From Usnea hakonensis (lineage: Eukaryota > Ascomycota > Lecanoromycetes > Lecanorales > Parmeliaceae): a stretch of DNA of 64,000 nt. The position numbers and the translations under genes were made by a program. The stretch covers positions 1 through 64,000 of the forward strand of contig BLJB01000128.1 in the NCBI GenBank assembly GCA_013423325.1, written 5' to 3'. The notes under the pieces were generated by a model. It saw only the letters and a program-made list of their open reading frames with translations. It had not been told where the DNA came from and searched no databases. Of the stretch, positions 1 through 10,069 are shown in pieces. The first letter of the stretch is position 1; each line of letters starts with the position of its first letter.

Positions 1-131
1 AGCCACCCGTATTACACGCTAATGGTAATTTTTTTAGCATTGGCTGAGGTTTAAAAGCATCCATCGCGGGTAGCTACTTTATATTACTTCGTCTCGAGGA
101 AAAGGAACTCAGTACAGATATTTGGACAATC
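1..131. other. 3' flank of lamA, no gene seen
   Basis: AT-rich flank downstream of the lamA stop codon. I see no coding sequence or repeat. It is probably 3' UTR and spacer. Confidence 0.4.
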
Positions 132-3100
132 CTAGCCTACCCTGACGAGTACCAGTGGATCTCCAGATGTTACCACATCCCCAGGTCTTACAAGTAACTT
201 CTCAACTTTTCCATTCAAACCCTTTTCCGCTCTAACGGATATCTCCAATTTCATAGCTTCCAGTATAGCCACAACATCATTACTTTGTACCGTTTCACCC
301 TCCTCCGATGTCACCTTCCAGACATTGGCATTCATCGGTGAGGTGATCTGGTGGATTGCAGGATCGTTGAGTAATGCGTCCACTTTATCCATTGGGAGTT
401 TGCCCTCTGCTTTCTCCTTGGTCCAGCGTTCCATGAGTTCGTCTTCAACCTTTTGCATCTCATCCTGTGCACGCTTTTGTCGTTTTTTGACCTCACTAAC
501 CTCTTCCTTAGTGTCCTGGAGTAATTTATTGTGCTCGCCCATGTCGAATTCTGTTTCTTCGACTTCGTACTCGTATCGCCCGCTGTGGAACAAGGCTAGT
601 TGCCTCTCGTACTCTTCTTTGTCGACTTCGTAGAACGTGAGCTGGTCAAAATCTTCAAAAAGCCAAGGCCTTTGCAGCGAATATCCGTGCTTGGAGCCAA
701 GAATGTCGCATCCGGGGATCGTGAGGCCAGTCAACTGATACCCACCCGGAGATTCAACATTATACAGGGCCATGCAGGAACCGCCCCACGAGACTTGACC
801 CTCGGGTGTGAACACGCGGGATGGATTCATCTTGGGACAATTAATCCTCTGCCGTGGATCCACCGGCAGACACAGAGGTAAGGCGGCGAAGAAGCCAACA
901 GATATTGCTATAAGCCTACTTTTAAGGTATATATCTACGAGATCTTTGCGCTCAAGGCCATTATTCTTGGCGACAAAGTCCATGTTGTCCGGAAGATATG
1001 ATGCGTAGGGCCGTTGTGTCTCCATATAGCGCTGAATGGCGTTCTTTTCCTTGGCTGAATCGAATAGAATAGGCAGTTTGAATAGGCGAGAAGGGACCTT
1101 GGCGCTGCTGAGGTCCCCTATTTGGGCTTCGAGGTCCACGAGATGAGAAAGAAGCTCGCTTTGGGGCATTCTGGTTCCATCGTAATGAATCAGCAGCGCT
1201 AGCGCATGTTTATCAGTTCGAGAATCGTTGAATACAATTATGGTACTTACAATTGCAACAGCCGACAGTGTTTACTAGCCAACCACAGAATGAACCGTCA
1301 CTGTTCAGTTTCTTCAAAGCTTTGGTGAGAGCCGTGACTCGACAGCGATGGTTCAGGTTGAATGTTCCGTCTCCATACTCAACTAGGAGATAGTCATCTC
1401 CACCCTACTGCCTTGTTACTAGAGCCCAAGGGGAACGGCACATCAAGTGAGCATGGTGATATTCCTTACCTGTCGATATAAAGTGCGAGGTTGATTGCCT
1501 TTGTCTTCAATTTGGCGGAGAATAGCATTTCCATGAATCTCGGTGGTGGATCTTGAGGTCAAAGACTTCGGCAGATTTGAGTAGTCTAGAGCTGCGATGC
1601 TAGCAAAGTCGCTTTCTCCACAGCAAACTTCACCTACATCATCGATAAAGTCGTTGATCCGCCTTCGGGAAGCAAGTGCATCTTCAAGTGAGACTCTCAA
1701 ATACTGCATCGTATCTCCAGCTTTCATTTGACCGAATCTCCAGTGTTCCGCTTTGACAATGGTTGTGCTTGACACGAAACCACCAAAATCGGGACAATCA
1801 ACGGGGAATATACACGGATCGTCGCCCGTCCAATTCAATGACCCCACAGGATAGCCATACTCGGGTACATTTGAGGGGTGGGAACCCCCTTCACCTCCGT
1901 CAGAGCGAGCCCACTTCGGCTTGGGTCCAATGAGACGAATGCCGCCTCTAGCAGCGTTATGAGAAACTCGCCATTTCGTACTGTAAATCATGTCGATATC
2001 TTCTTCAAGTAGATAGCCTTCGTCATATGGACCTGGCATGGCAAGAATATTCCAATGGTTTGGATATTGAGGAATCAAGTGCTTTGGTAGCTTCAATGGT
2101 GTCAAGTCATGTGTGGGGATATCTTTGGTTATTGCGAGAAAGTCGCCCGTTGCAAGCTGTCTCCCTTGGTATCCGCCCACTCCAACACCTGGAGACGTGG
2201 CTTTCGACCCAAACCATTCGGCAACGCTGGGCAATCCCCCGTATATTGCCATATAGGAGCGGCAACCACCTCCTGTAGTTTTACCGATCTTCATCTTTTG
2301 ACCTGCCTTGATGGGTACTCTTGCCCACATCTGGATTTCTTCCCCATCAAGCGTGATTTTCGTTGGCGCTCCACAGATGGCCACAATTGCAGTGCCCAGG
2401 AAATGAAGTTCGGGCCCGTCTAATGTACACTCAAGACCTTCTGTTCCGCGTGGGTTGCCCACCAGAAAATTAGCTACTTGGAAAGCAAGAGGGTCCATAG
2501 GACCAGCGTGAGGAAATCCTCTCCCCATTGTAGGCCGCCCGGGATAATCCTGAACCTGGGTATAGGCCCCTCCCGCGACTACATCTATGACGGCTGGGGT
2601 ATATGTAAAATCCGCGAGGAACTTAGTCATAGTCACTCCTTTAGCGAATCTAGGGTCAGCCACGATGGCAGCTAGGAACTCAAGGTTTGTAGGAGGTCCA
2701 CAGATCCTGGACTCGGACAATATCTTGTGGATGCCTTTGACTGTGGTGTCTCTGCTGGGACTATGCACCATGACTTTAGCAAGAAGAGGATCGAAATAAG
2801 ACGAGACAATGGTGCCCGTATGAATCCAAGTGTCGATCCTTGACTCTTCCATCTCTCTCCACTCCACAATTTGCAGAGTGCCAGGGGACGGTACATAGTC
2901 CTTCACCGGGTTCTCGGCATACACTCGCGCTTCAATCGCAGCGCCTTTGGGACTTGTTGGCTGAAGAGACTTCATTTCTTCGTTACTGATACCACCCTTG
3001 CCGGCCAACTGGGCATCTGCTTGCCTTAGCATCAATTGGACTAGGTCAACGCTGTAGCAGAGCTCCGTGATCCCATGTTCCACCTGTAATCGGGTATTCA

Positions 3101-4301
3101 TTTCTAGGAAGAAGTAGTCGGCAGACTTGTCATCAACGAGATACTCAATAGTCCCCGCTGATCCATATTTGATGGACTCGGCAAGACGCACGGCTGCCGA
3201 ACAGAGCCCATCGCGAAGGTCTCTCGACGGGTTAGCAGTCCTCCTGAAGTAGACTCGATACACTCACTCGGATTTTTCACAATGAAGGGGCTAGGACACT
3301 CTTCAACAACCTTCTGGTGTCTCCGCTGAATTGAACATTCTCTCTCCCCAAAATGGATGGCATCGCCTAGTCCGTTCCCAAAGACTTGTACCTCAATGTG
3401 ATGGCTATCCGGGTAAAATCTTTCCATGAACATGCCAGCGTTTTTAAACAGAGTCTCACCGCGGGACTTGACCATCTCGAATGCTTCTTTGACTTCTCGC
3501 ACGTTTTTGCACGTGGCTAGCCCCATGCCACCGCCACCAGCCGTTGCTTTGAGCATGACAGGGAAGCCCAGGCGCTCGCTCTCTTCGACAGCATCAGACT
3601 CACTACTAATCAGACCTTCCGATCCAGGTACTATGGGCACTCCAGCTTGTGTGGCCAGGTCCCTCGCCGTATGTTTCAGGCCAAACAATTCCATACTCTT
3701 TGGGCTCGGTCCAACCCAGACCATGCCAGCGTCGGCAACAGCCCGAGCAAATTCTGCATTTTCTGATAAGAAGCCATAGCCAGGTATTATGGCATCGACA
3801 TTGTGTTCTTTGGCTATCCTGATGATCTCTTCTCTGATGAAAGAACAGTAAGATCAGAGATGGAACTTGGGAAATAAGGCTAGATTGTGCTGGTGGAGGT
3901 GCAACGCCAGCAATAAAAACGACCAAGTAGCTTCGAATATCAGGTATTAGATTTACATGGGGTTTGGCCCGAAAGAAGCATCCCAGTCTTCAGAAGTAGA
4001 TGAAAAAAGAGTATAGATATTGGCACCACCAGGCCCGACTTACCCGTCTAGGTATGCATTAGCAGGACTTCCTGGCAGCAAGACAGCCACATCTGCTTGT
4101 GACACATGTGTAGATGCTGCATCGGGCTCCGTGTAGATGGCAATGGTGCGAATTCCTAGTGAACTGGAGGAAGGAGACTCAGGGTCAGCTCCGTATGGAA
4201 GATGGACGATAGGGAAAACAATCGCACTTGGCCGTTTTCAGAATCCTTGTCGTAATCTCGCCTCGATTGGCTATAAGAAGCGTCTTTAAATATTCCATCA
4301 T
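132..4301 (-). CDS. lamA: LamA-like biotin-dependent carboxylase (stand-alone urea carboxylase type)
   Basis: Exons (minus): 4301-4228, 4163-4044, 3833-3268, 3220-1470, 1404-1251, 1198-132; 1243 aa, all joins in frame. Visible domains in order: biotin carboxylase (N-terminal LLIANRGEI, ATP-grasp glycine loop KATAGGGGMG, EMNTRLQVEHGITE, residues about 8-450), KipA/AHS2 (about 460-785, DYPGRPTMGRGFPHAGPMDP), KipI/AHS1 (about 815-1060), and a biotinyl domain with EAMKLEI, the biotin lysine near residue 1205. Yeast Dur1,2 has the same modules plus an N-terminal amidase. No amidase is present here, so allophanate cannot be hydrolysed by this protein. Its divergent partner is lamB, the layout of the A. 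nidulans lamA/lamB locus for 2-pyrrolidinone use. KipI, KipA and LamB homologues form the bacterial 5-oxoprolinase PxpBCA, so a carboxylation-assisted lactam hydrolysis role is my inference. A urea-carboxylase role remains possible. Confidence 0.86.
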
Positions 4302-4642
4302 TTATTCCCTTAGATGCCTTTAGGCTATATCAATGATATCAAGCAAGATCTTACACTATGTTCATCAAGCGAGAAGAGACCCTCAAGCTACAATTACGGG
4401 GGGGTACAACAGCTCTTGTGGAGATCTGCCTCTAGGCCAAAGGTTGGAGATGCGGGGATGCGGGGACGCCTCCCCAGGAATGATAAGAAAGGATCTGCAT
4501 CAAGGGCTACGTCAGTGAAAAAGAGATCCAGACTCCAGATCATAGTACGACCTGCAGGCTTTGGCTCTTATCTTACCTTGGTCTATTTAGAAGAAGAAGA
4601 GATCCCATACACCCTTTCGAATTGGGGCTCCAAGACACCACA
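4302..4642. promoter_or_regulatory. Bidirectional lamA-lamB promoter
   Basis: The 341 bp lie between the start codons of two divergent genes. The stretch holds GATAAG at 4482-4487 and its complement CTTATC at 4567-4572, matching the core recognised by AreA/NIT2-type nitrogen GATA factors. It also holds two GCGGGG motifs 8 bp apart (4452-4457 and 4460-4465) that fit the CreA carbon-repression consensus SYGGRG. Joint nitrogen and carbon control is inferred from the motifs alone. An AmdR-type site was not identified. Confidence 0.55.
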
Positions 4643-5461
4643 ATGGGCCCCATCAAGCATAAAGCTCTCCTCAACGTCGATCTCGGTGAAGGTTTCGGCA
4701 ACTTGAAATGCGGTCCAGACGAAGAGCTTCTTCCACACATCGACATCGCCAATGTTGCTTGCGCTTTTCACTCCGGCGATCCTGTCATCATGATGAACAC
4801 AGTCCGCATGTGTAAAGAGCACAACGTCAAGATTGGTGCCCATCCCGGCCTACCAGATCTACAAGGCTTTGGTCGCAGAGAGATGAAGCTACAGCCTGAA
4901 GAGTTGACCGCTATTACGGTGTACCAAGTTGGTGCCCTCAAGGGCTTCCTGGATAGGGAGGGACTGTCAATGAACCACGTCAAACCGCACGGGACCTTAT
5001 ACGGTATGATGTGTCGGGACTTGGATGTGGCAACTGCCGTCATGAAGGGTATACCAAAAGGGGTGCCTGTCTTTGGGCTAGCCGGAACAAATATGGAGAA
5101 GGCAGCGAAAGAGGTCGGAGTGGAATTCTGGGCCGAGATGTATGGAGATGTGAAGTACAGTGCTGATGGGATGTTGGTTATTGATAGGATAAAGAAGTAT
5201 ACATCTTTGGTCTACAGTCTGGAGGGAAACTCTGCTGACAGATTTGCAAGGCCATGGAAGCTCGAGGACGTGGAGAAGCATGTCGAGCAGCAGCTCACCA
5301 CCGAGTCAGTAACGGCTGTGGATGGTAGTAATGTGCATTTGCCTGTCAAGGATTACCCAATTTCAATTTGCTGTCATTCAGATTCCCCTGGCTGCGTTGG
5401 AATCATCAAGACGACACGGGCATATTGTGATAAGTTTAACAAGGAGCATGGTTGGTCGTGA
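4643..5461 (+). CDS. lamB: LamB/YcsF family protein (lactam utilisation, PxpA-like)
   Basis: Single exon, 272 aa. The ATG at 4643 gives a start just before the conserved N terminus (LLNVDLGEGFGN); a longer in-frame reading upstream begins only with TTG. Family hallmarks are visible: DLGEGFG near the start, IANVACAFHSGDP, KIGAHPGLPD(L)QGFGRR, VKPHGTLY, and CCHSDSPG near the C terminus. The family is named after A. nidulans lamB; the bacterial member PxpA is a subunit of the ATP-dependent 5-oxoprolinase that also needs KipI- and KipA-type subunits. Those two domains are fused inside the adjacent divergent LamA, so the two proteins probably act together on lactams or 5-oxoproline. The length equals the usual family length (about 250-270 aa). 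Its stop is separated from the stop of the converging kinase gene by one base (5462). Confidence 0.9.
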   Translation: MGPIKHKALLNVDLGEGFGNLKCGPDEELLPHIDIANVACAFHSGDPVIMMNTVRMCKEHNVKIGAHPGLPDLQGFGRREMKLQPEELTAITVYQVGALKGFLDREGLSMNHVKPHGTLYGMMCRDLDVATAVMKGIPKGVPVFGLAGTNMEKAAKEVGVEFWAEMYGDVKYSADGMLVIDRIKKYTSLVYSLEGNSADRFARPWKLEDVEKHVEQQLTTESVTAVDGSNVHLPVKDYPISICCHSDSPGCVGIIKTTRAYCDKFNKEHGWS

Positions 5462-5462
5462 T

Positions 5463-6437
5463 TCATAGCCTATCAAACGCGAAGAGGTTCTGCAGCATTT
5501 TCCGGCCCTGAAACAGACTCGATTCTTTAAGTCTGGGGGTGTTTGTTGTCGTGAACAAGCCCAAAACCCTCTTCATCCTTGCGGTCCTCGGAGAAGATAC
5601 TCTGCCGTGGATCAGCAACCGTCCAGCGCCACTCATGCAGAAACCTACCTTGACCATCGTCATAGTCTTCTCGTAGATATCCTCAAGCGGGCGGTCGCAA
5701 TCCACCTAAAAAGCACAAGTCAGCAACAGCTCTCTTTATCTTGGATGGGTTTTTCTCGCATGTACCTTGACAAGCTTTTTCTCCTGTTCAAAGTACCGGA
5801 TGATATCTTCGCTCTCATCAAGAAACCCTTGGTACCTCTTGTCGAATATGGCTTCCGTGTCGTCAACCCGGCCAGACGTTTCTGCTCGGTTAAGCATGCG
5901 ACCAATCAAGGTCTCTCGGGAGCCCTCAAAATACAAAACTGCCTTGACCTTGCAATGCTACACATTGTCAGCACTTTTGCTCATAGCTGTCTCCGAGCCT
6001 TCCAATAGATTCTCGCACTAACACGTTCTTCAAACATTTCCGTCTGAGCAATACTCCTAGGAAAGCCGTCCAGCAGGATGTGAGTCCTTCCAGCTTTGAC
6101 GTTGGTACTGATCTCGGCTTCCAAGACACCCTGGACCATCTCCGTGGGCACAAGCTTCCCGGCTCTCATGTAGGCCGTGATGTCGACCCCCTGGCTCGTG
6201 CTTGCCCTGCTCCGGAGAACCTCGCCGACGGACAAGTGCACAACGCCAAGATCTTTGGCCATTTTGGCGCACTGCGTGCCCTTGCCGACTCCCGGTCCGC
6301 CTGAAAATCTTTCGTCAGCAGTTGGTATCAGGAGACAAGGCAGGAAATGAAATGGCCGCGTTGAGGGAGTCTCTACCAATCACGCAAATGATCTGCGCCT
6401 GTTCCAGCTCGCTCCTAGTCGTCGTAGCTAAGGCCAT
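5463..6437 (-). CDS. Nucleoside monophosphate kinase, UMP-CMP/adenylate kinase family
   Basis: Exons: 6437-6377, 6300-6023, 5957-5766, 5705-5463. Read this way it is 257 aa. It has a P-loop GGPGVGKGTQ, NMP-binding LSVGEVLR, LLDGFPRS, and the LID signature RAETSGRVDD, typical of short (LID-less) UMP-CMP and AK1-type kinases. GE after LSV is closer to UMP-CMP kinases than to AK1 (GD), so a pyrimidine substrate is favoured but not proven. After TMTMVK the reading frame runs on for about 60 unusual residues. A GTAGGT donor lies exactly there, and an acceptor (CTGCAG) before the last eight codons would give a protein near 200 aa, the family norm, so a fourth intron is likely. It is divergent from the viperin-like gene, whose products are made from nucleoside triphosphates, and may supply or process its substrate. 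Confidence 0.82.
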
Positions 6438-6936
6438 TACGTTTGCTTGGTCCGTCTTCTTTACGATTGTCTGGAATCTCTTTCGCTAGTGATGATGTGA
6501 GCTATGAGCTTCCCTAATGCCACGGGACCTCTGGGTATTTGTGCTAAGTAGGCATCAGTATGTAGCCAAAAGCGACCTTGCTCGACATTTCCACGCTCAT
6601 CGCTTCTCTTCCATTCCCTACCATTCTCTGTCGCTCTGGGACAAAGCCCCTTTCTCTGACCTTGTCTTCCCGCTGTTCGCTTTTGTTCCTGTGCAGCAGT
6701 CCGGCTTTCGGGCTCTTTAGATTAAGTTTGTGCGTCTAAGACATATGTAGGCAAACAGAAAATTGAAACATGATGCCTGCACTGAGTCACGCGAGAGCTC
6801 TTTCATTTGCCTCACTCCAGCATTTTGGAAGCTTCTTGTTTGATCCTGGCAAATAGCCTGCGATTACAAAAGCCCAGGAGATCCCTCCTCAGGATCTTGA
6901 CTCTCACAGCTAAGTGCTCACACCAAATCATCCAAG
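6438..6936. promoter_or_regulatory. Bidirectional kinase-viperin promoter
   Basis: The 499 bp separate the start codons of the kinase (minus) and the viperin-like gene (plus). The stretch is pyrimidine-rich on the plus strand. A TGAGTCA element, the Gcn4/Cpc1-type core, is at 6783-6789. No other gene is visible. Co-regulation is an inference from the head-to-head arrangement. Confidence 0.4.
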
Positions 6937-8046
6937 ATGTTTCTGGTACTACTTGTCCTTGCCCTGCTCACAATCGCACTAAGTGCCTTTTTCATGCCAA
7001 CGACCCGTCCGTCAAAGGAGATCATCCAAGAAGGTGCAGATGCCCAGATCTCAGCGCCAGACGAAACCAGAAGAAAAGACACAAATACAAAGATCCCCAT
7101 ATCCGTCAACTACCACCTCACCCGACAATGCAACTACAGCTGCGGTTCGTCCCCATCCCCCGCCCATTCGACCAAAAAACCGTCACACTAACCTCCCCCC
7201 CATCCTCTAGGATTCTGCTTCCACACCGCAACATCCTCCCACGTCGAGCCCCTCCCCAACGCCAAACGCGCCATGCTCCTCCTCCAACAAGCCGGCATGC
7301 GCAAAATAAACTTCGCCGGCGGCGAACCCTTCCTCCAGCCCAAATTCCTCGGCCAGCTCGCCCAATACTGCAAAGCGACCCTGCGCCTCGAATCCGTCTC
7401 CATCGTCACAAACGGCAGCAAAGTAACCAAGTCCTGGCTCGCCGAGTACGGACAATACATTGACATCATGGCCGTGTCGTGCGACTCCTTTGACGAGGGG
7501 ACGAACGTCAAGATTGGCAGGGGCACGGGGGCGCATTTGAAGATGTTCCGGCAGCTGGCGGAGATGTGTGAGATGTACGGGGTCATGTTCAAAGTGAACA
7601 CCGTGGTGAATCGCTACAACTGGCAGGAAGACATGAACGCCGCCATCCAAGCCATCAACCCCAAATGCTGGAAATGCTTCCAGGTCCTCATCATCGACGA
7701 GGAGAACGGCGGCGGCAAGAACACGCTCCGCGACGCGCGCCATTTTCAGATCTCGGATGACGAGTTTCGAGCGTTTTGCGAGAGACATGGGCATCATGGG
7801 TTTTTTGTGCCCGAGGGGAATGATGTGATGAAGAGCTCGTATTTGTTGTTGGATGAGTATTTGTGTTTTTTGAATAAGGGGGTTAAGGGGAAGACGGGGA
7901 GCGTGTTGGAGGTGGGGGTGGAGGAGGCGTTGAGGGATGTTTATTGGGATGAGGAGGGGTTTTTGGAGAGGGGGGGGGTGTATGATTGGAGTAAGAAGGG
8001 GGCCGGGGGGTGTGGGGAGGGGGGGAATCCGGAGCTTGAGTTTTAG
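6937..8046 (+). CDS. Viperin-like radical SAM enzyme (RSAD2 family)
   Basis: Exons 6937-7144 and 7211-8046 (66 bp intron), 347 aa. Residues 1-20 form a hydrophobic N-terminal segment, then a charged linker, then the radical SAM core. The intron splits the cluster motif: joining gives CNYSCGFC, i.e. CX3CX2C at Cys65, Cys69 and Cys72, which binds the 4Fe-4S cluster. Viperin landmarks follow: SVNYHLTRQCNY before the motif, KINFAGGEPF, SIVTNGS, ISCDSFDE-type AVSCDSFDEGTN, IGRG, a VNTVVNRYN stretch, LDEY, and a C terminus with VGVEEAL and GGVYDWSK. Animal viperin converts CTP to the chain terminator ddhCTP and is antiviral; fungal and prokaryotic homologues act on nucleotides too. The substrate of this one is unknown. 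The usual C-terminal aromatic (Trp) end is replaced by a Gly-rich tail ending in ELEF. It is divergent from an NMP kinase gene. Confidence 0.93.
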
Positions 8047-8846
8047 GGGTGGGGGTTGTGGGCTGTGGGTTTGATTTGTTGTGAGGGATGTGGTGTTTTG
8101 GGAGTTTGGATAGATGGGGATGGCGTTTGGCTTCTTTTGTGACTTTAGACGATGACAGCAGCATTGGAGTCAAGGGTTCGTTACAAGAAGGTGAACTTGG
8201 TCTGGTACAATTTGACTTGAGTGAAAATAAAATGAGCGTCACAGAACAAATGTACCCGTACCTTCCGAGAATCTCATATCCCATAGCGTGTTGAAAGGCG
8301 CTACAATAGTTGAGACAGAGCTGATACTATTAGGGTGCCAAACAGTACGAAAGAAAAAGCCGAGGGGTACATTGTTGGCACGTTGACTTTCCAACGGATT
8401 TGCTCCGCAGATCTCGGAAGAGTACAAGTACCCTTCCCGGGCAATAGCTTGGGCGAACTATGAGTCCCAGTCAAGAGGCTATGTATCTTGGATCAATCGT
8501 GTTCTTCTGCAGGTGTTGATGAATGACTACTATCTATCCGATGACGTTGAATCGAGGTCGAAATCGCAACGTACTGTACTTGAAAAAGTTCCTTCCATGT
8601 TGTTGCCTCTGGTATAGAAAAGCGTCAACAGTGACTATTTCTCTGATGACCTACTCATAGATCTGCCACTCGAGTTGGGGGATTGAACGGCAATCACGCC
8701 TCGCGAGATACAGGATGATTATTTAAGAGCAAGTATCCCCACACCGACTGCCCGCTGAAAAATCCTCTCTTAAGCGGCACACCTTTTGTCGCCATCTTTG
8801 TCTCGCTGAGTCTCATATCAAGCGCAGATCTCCATGCCAGGCATCC
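8047..8846. other. Spacer between converging genes, no gene seen
   Basis: The first 40 bases continue the G-rich composition of the viperin-like 3' end. The rest is ordinary sequence with no supported coding frame. It probably holds the two 3' UTRs. Confidence 0.4.
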
Positions 8847-10069
8847 TTACAAACAAAGAGCCCAGGCGAAGACGCCAAGGGTAGTTGCCACCAGGAGTTT
8901 CAGCCCCACCCAACTGCTCTGCGGACTCGCCCAACTCGTAGCATCTATAGACTGGGGTGAGCTTATGGCTGTGCTTTGGGCCTCGTTGCTTGATGTTGCT
9001 ACTGCTTTGTCAACGGTCCTCGTTACTACGGTCCCACTGTTGGTGGTCGTTATTGTAGATCCATTGTTTGTCCTCGTTACTTTAGTCCCGCTATTGGTGG
9101 TCGTTGTTGTCGATCCACTATTGGTGCTCGTTGCTACCGCTCCATTACTGGTGCTCGATACTACCGCTTCAGAAATGGTGCTCGCTGTTTCTGCTCCATT
9201 TGTGGTCCCCGTTACTGTGGTCCCACTGTTGGTAGTCGTTGTTGTTGATCCACTTGTGGTGCTCGGCGTCACCGCTCCATAAGTTGGACTCGTTGTTGCC
9301 GCTGCATAAATGGTGCTCGTTGTTGCCGCTCCGTTGGAAGTGGTTGTCGCTGCAGCCGTACTAGCGCAGGCTCCGACAGCAGTGGGTGGGGGACAATTTC
9401 CGTAGAAACATCCGATATCGCTGGCAACGTCATTCCAGGCGCTTGTGAGCACAGTGGTGAAGTCACTCCATTCGCTCGTAACATCGGACAGAATGACACC
9501 AGGAATATATTCTATGTCTTGGATGATACTACCGTCTTCGATGTCGTTGAAAACGTTGGCAGCATCGGTGGCCACTGCCTCTGCAGCAGTTAGGATCTCG
9601 TCTGGGAGAGTTGTCACAATATTGAAGACATCTTTGAATTGTTGAACCGCCTCCTGCGGGAGATTTTGCACGATAGATGGCACTTGACCTACTAAGAGTT
9701 GCTCGAAAAATTGCTCTGCTTCGTGACCATCCGATTCAAGAGTTTGAATTACGTCGCAAGGAATGGAGTGAGCATAATCGAGTCCAATTTTCGAACGAAA
9801 CAGGCCTTGAATCAGGCAACTAAGCCGTGCCTCAGTGATGACCTTGTCAAATGCCCCTGGTCGGTACCGCTGTAGACTCACGTGTAATTATCACCATCAG
9901 CTCTAACACTAAGTGCCTTAGAACCCTCGAGTAAATTGCTGTCAGAAAATGTACCATGACTTCCGGGAATTGATCTGGCGGCAAAGACTGCATCTTGTGC
10001 CAACATAAGCGCAAGGAGGAGTGCTATCCTAATCCGATGAAACATTGTAAGGCGTGATGTTGTAGACAT
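8847..10069 (-). CDS. Secreted Thr/Ser-rich GPI-anchor-type surface protein
   Basis: Exons 10069-9882 and 9819-8847 (62 bp intron), 386 aa. A signal peptide is visible around residues 9-30 (LALMLAQDAVFA). A 150-residue N-terminal domain follows, with four cysteines (around ...YTCLIQGLF, IPCDVIQ, IGCFYGNC) and acidic, helical character. The next 130 residues are almost pure Thr, Ser, Asn, Gly and Ala, built from imperfect repeats of the type NGA..TSTNSGSTTTTTNSGT. The C terminus is hydrophobic (LKLLVATTLGVFAWALCL), as expected for a GPI signal. Such a layout fits a cell-wall protein or adhesin, with the repeats serving as an O-glycosylated stalk. I do not recognise the N-terminal domain; it is not clearly CFEM. 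An alternative start is the Met codon at 10045, which shortens the N-terminal region before the signal core. Confidence 0.72.

Noticed and set aside
132..4301. Urea amidolyase Dur1,2
   Set aside because: No N-terminal amidase (allophanate hydrolase) domain precedes the biotin carboxylase start MEYLKTLLIANRGEI, and the divergent partner is lamB.
5463..6437. Plain adenylate kinase of the ADK1 (long LID) type
   Set aside because: The LID is short and of the ETSGRVDD kind, and the NMP site has LSVGEVLR; this matches UMP-CMP/AK1-type kinases, not long-LID adenylate kinases.
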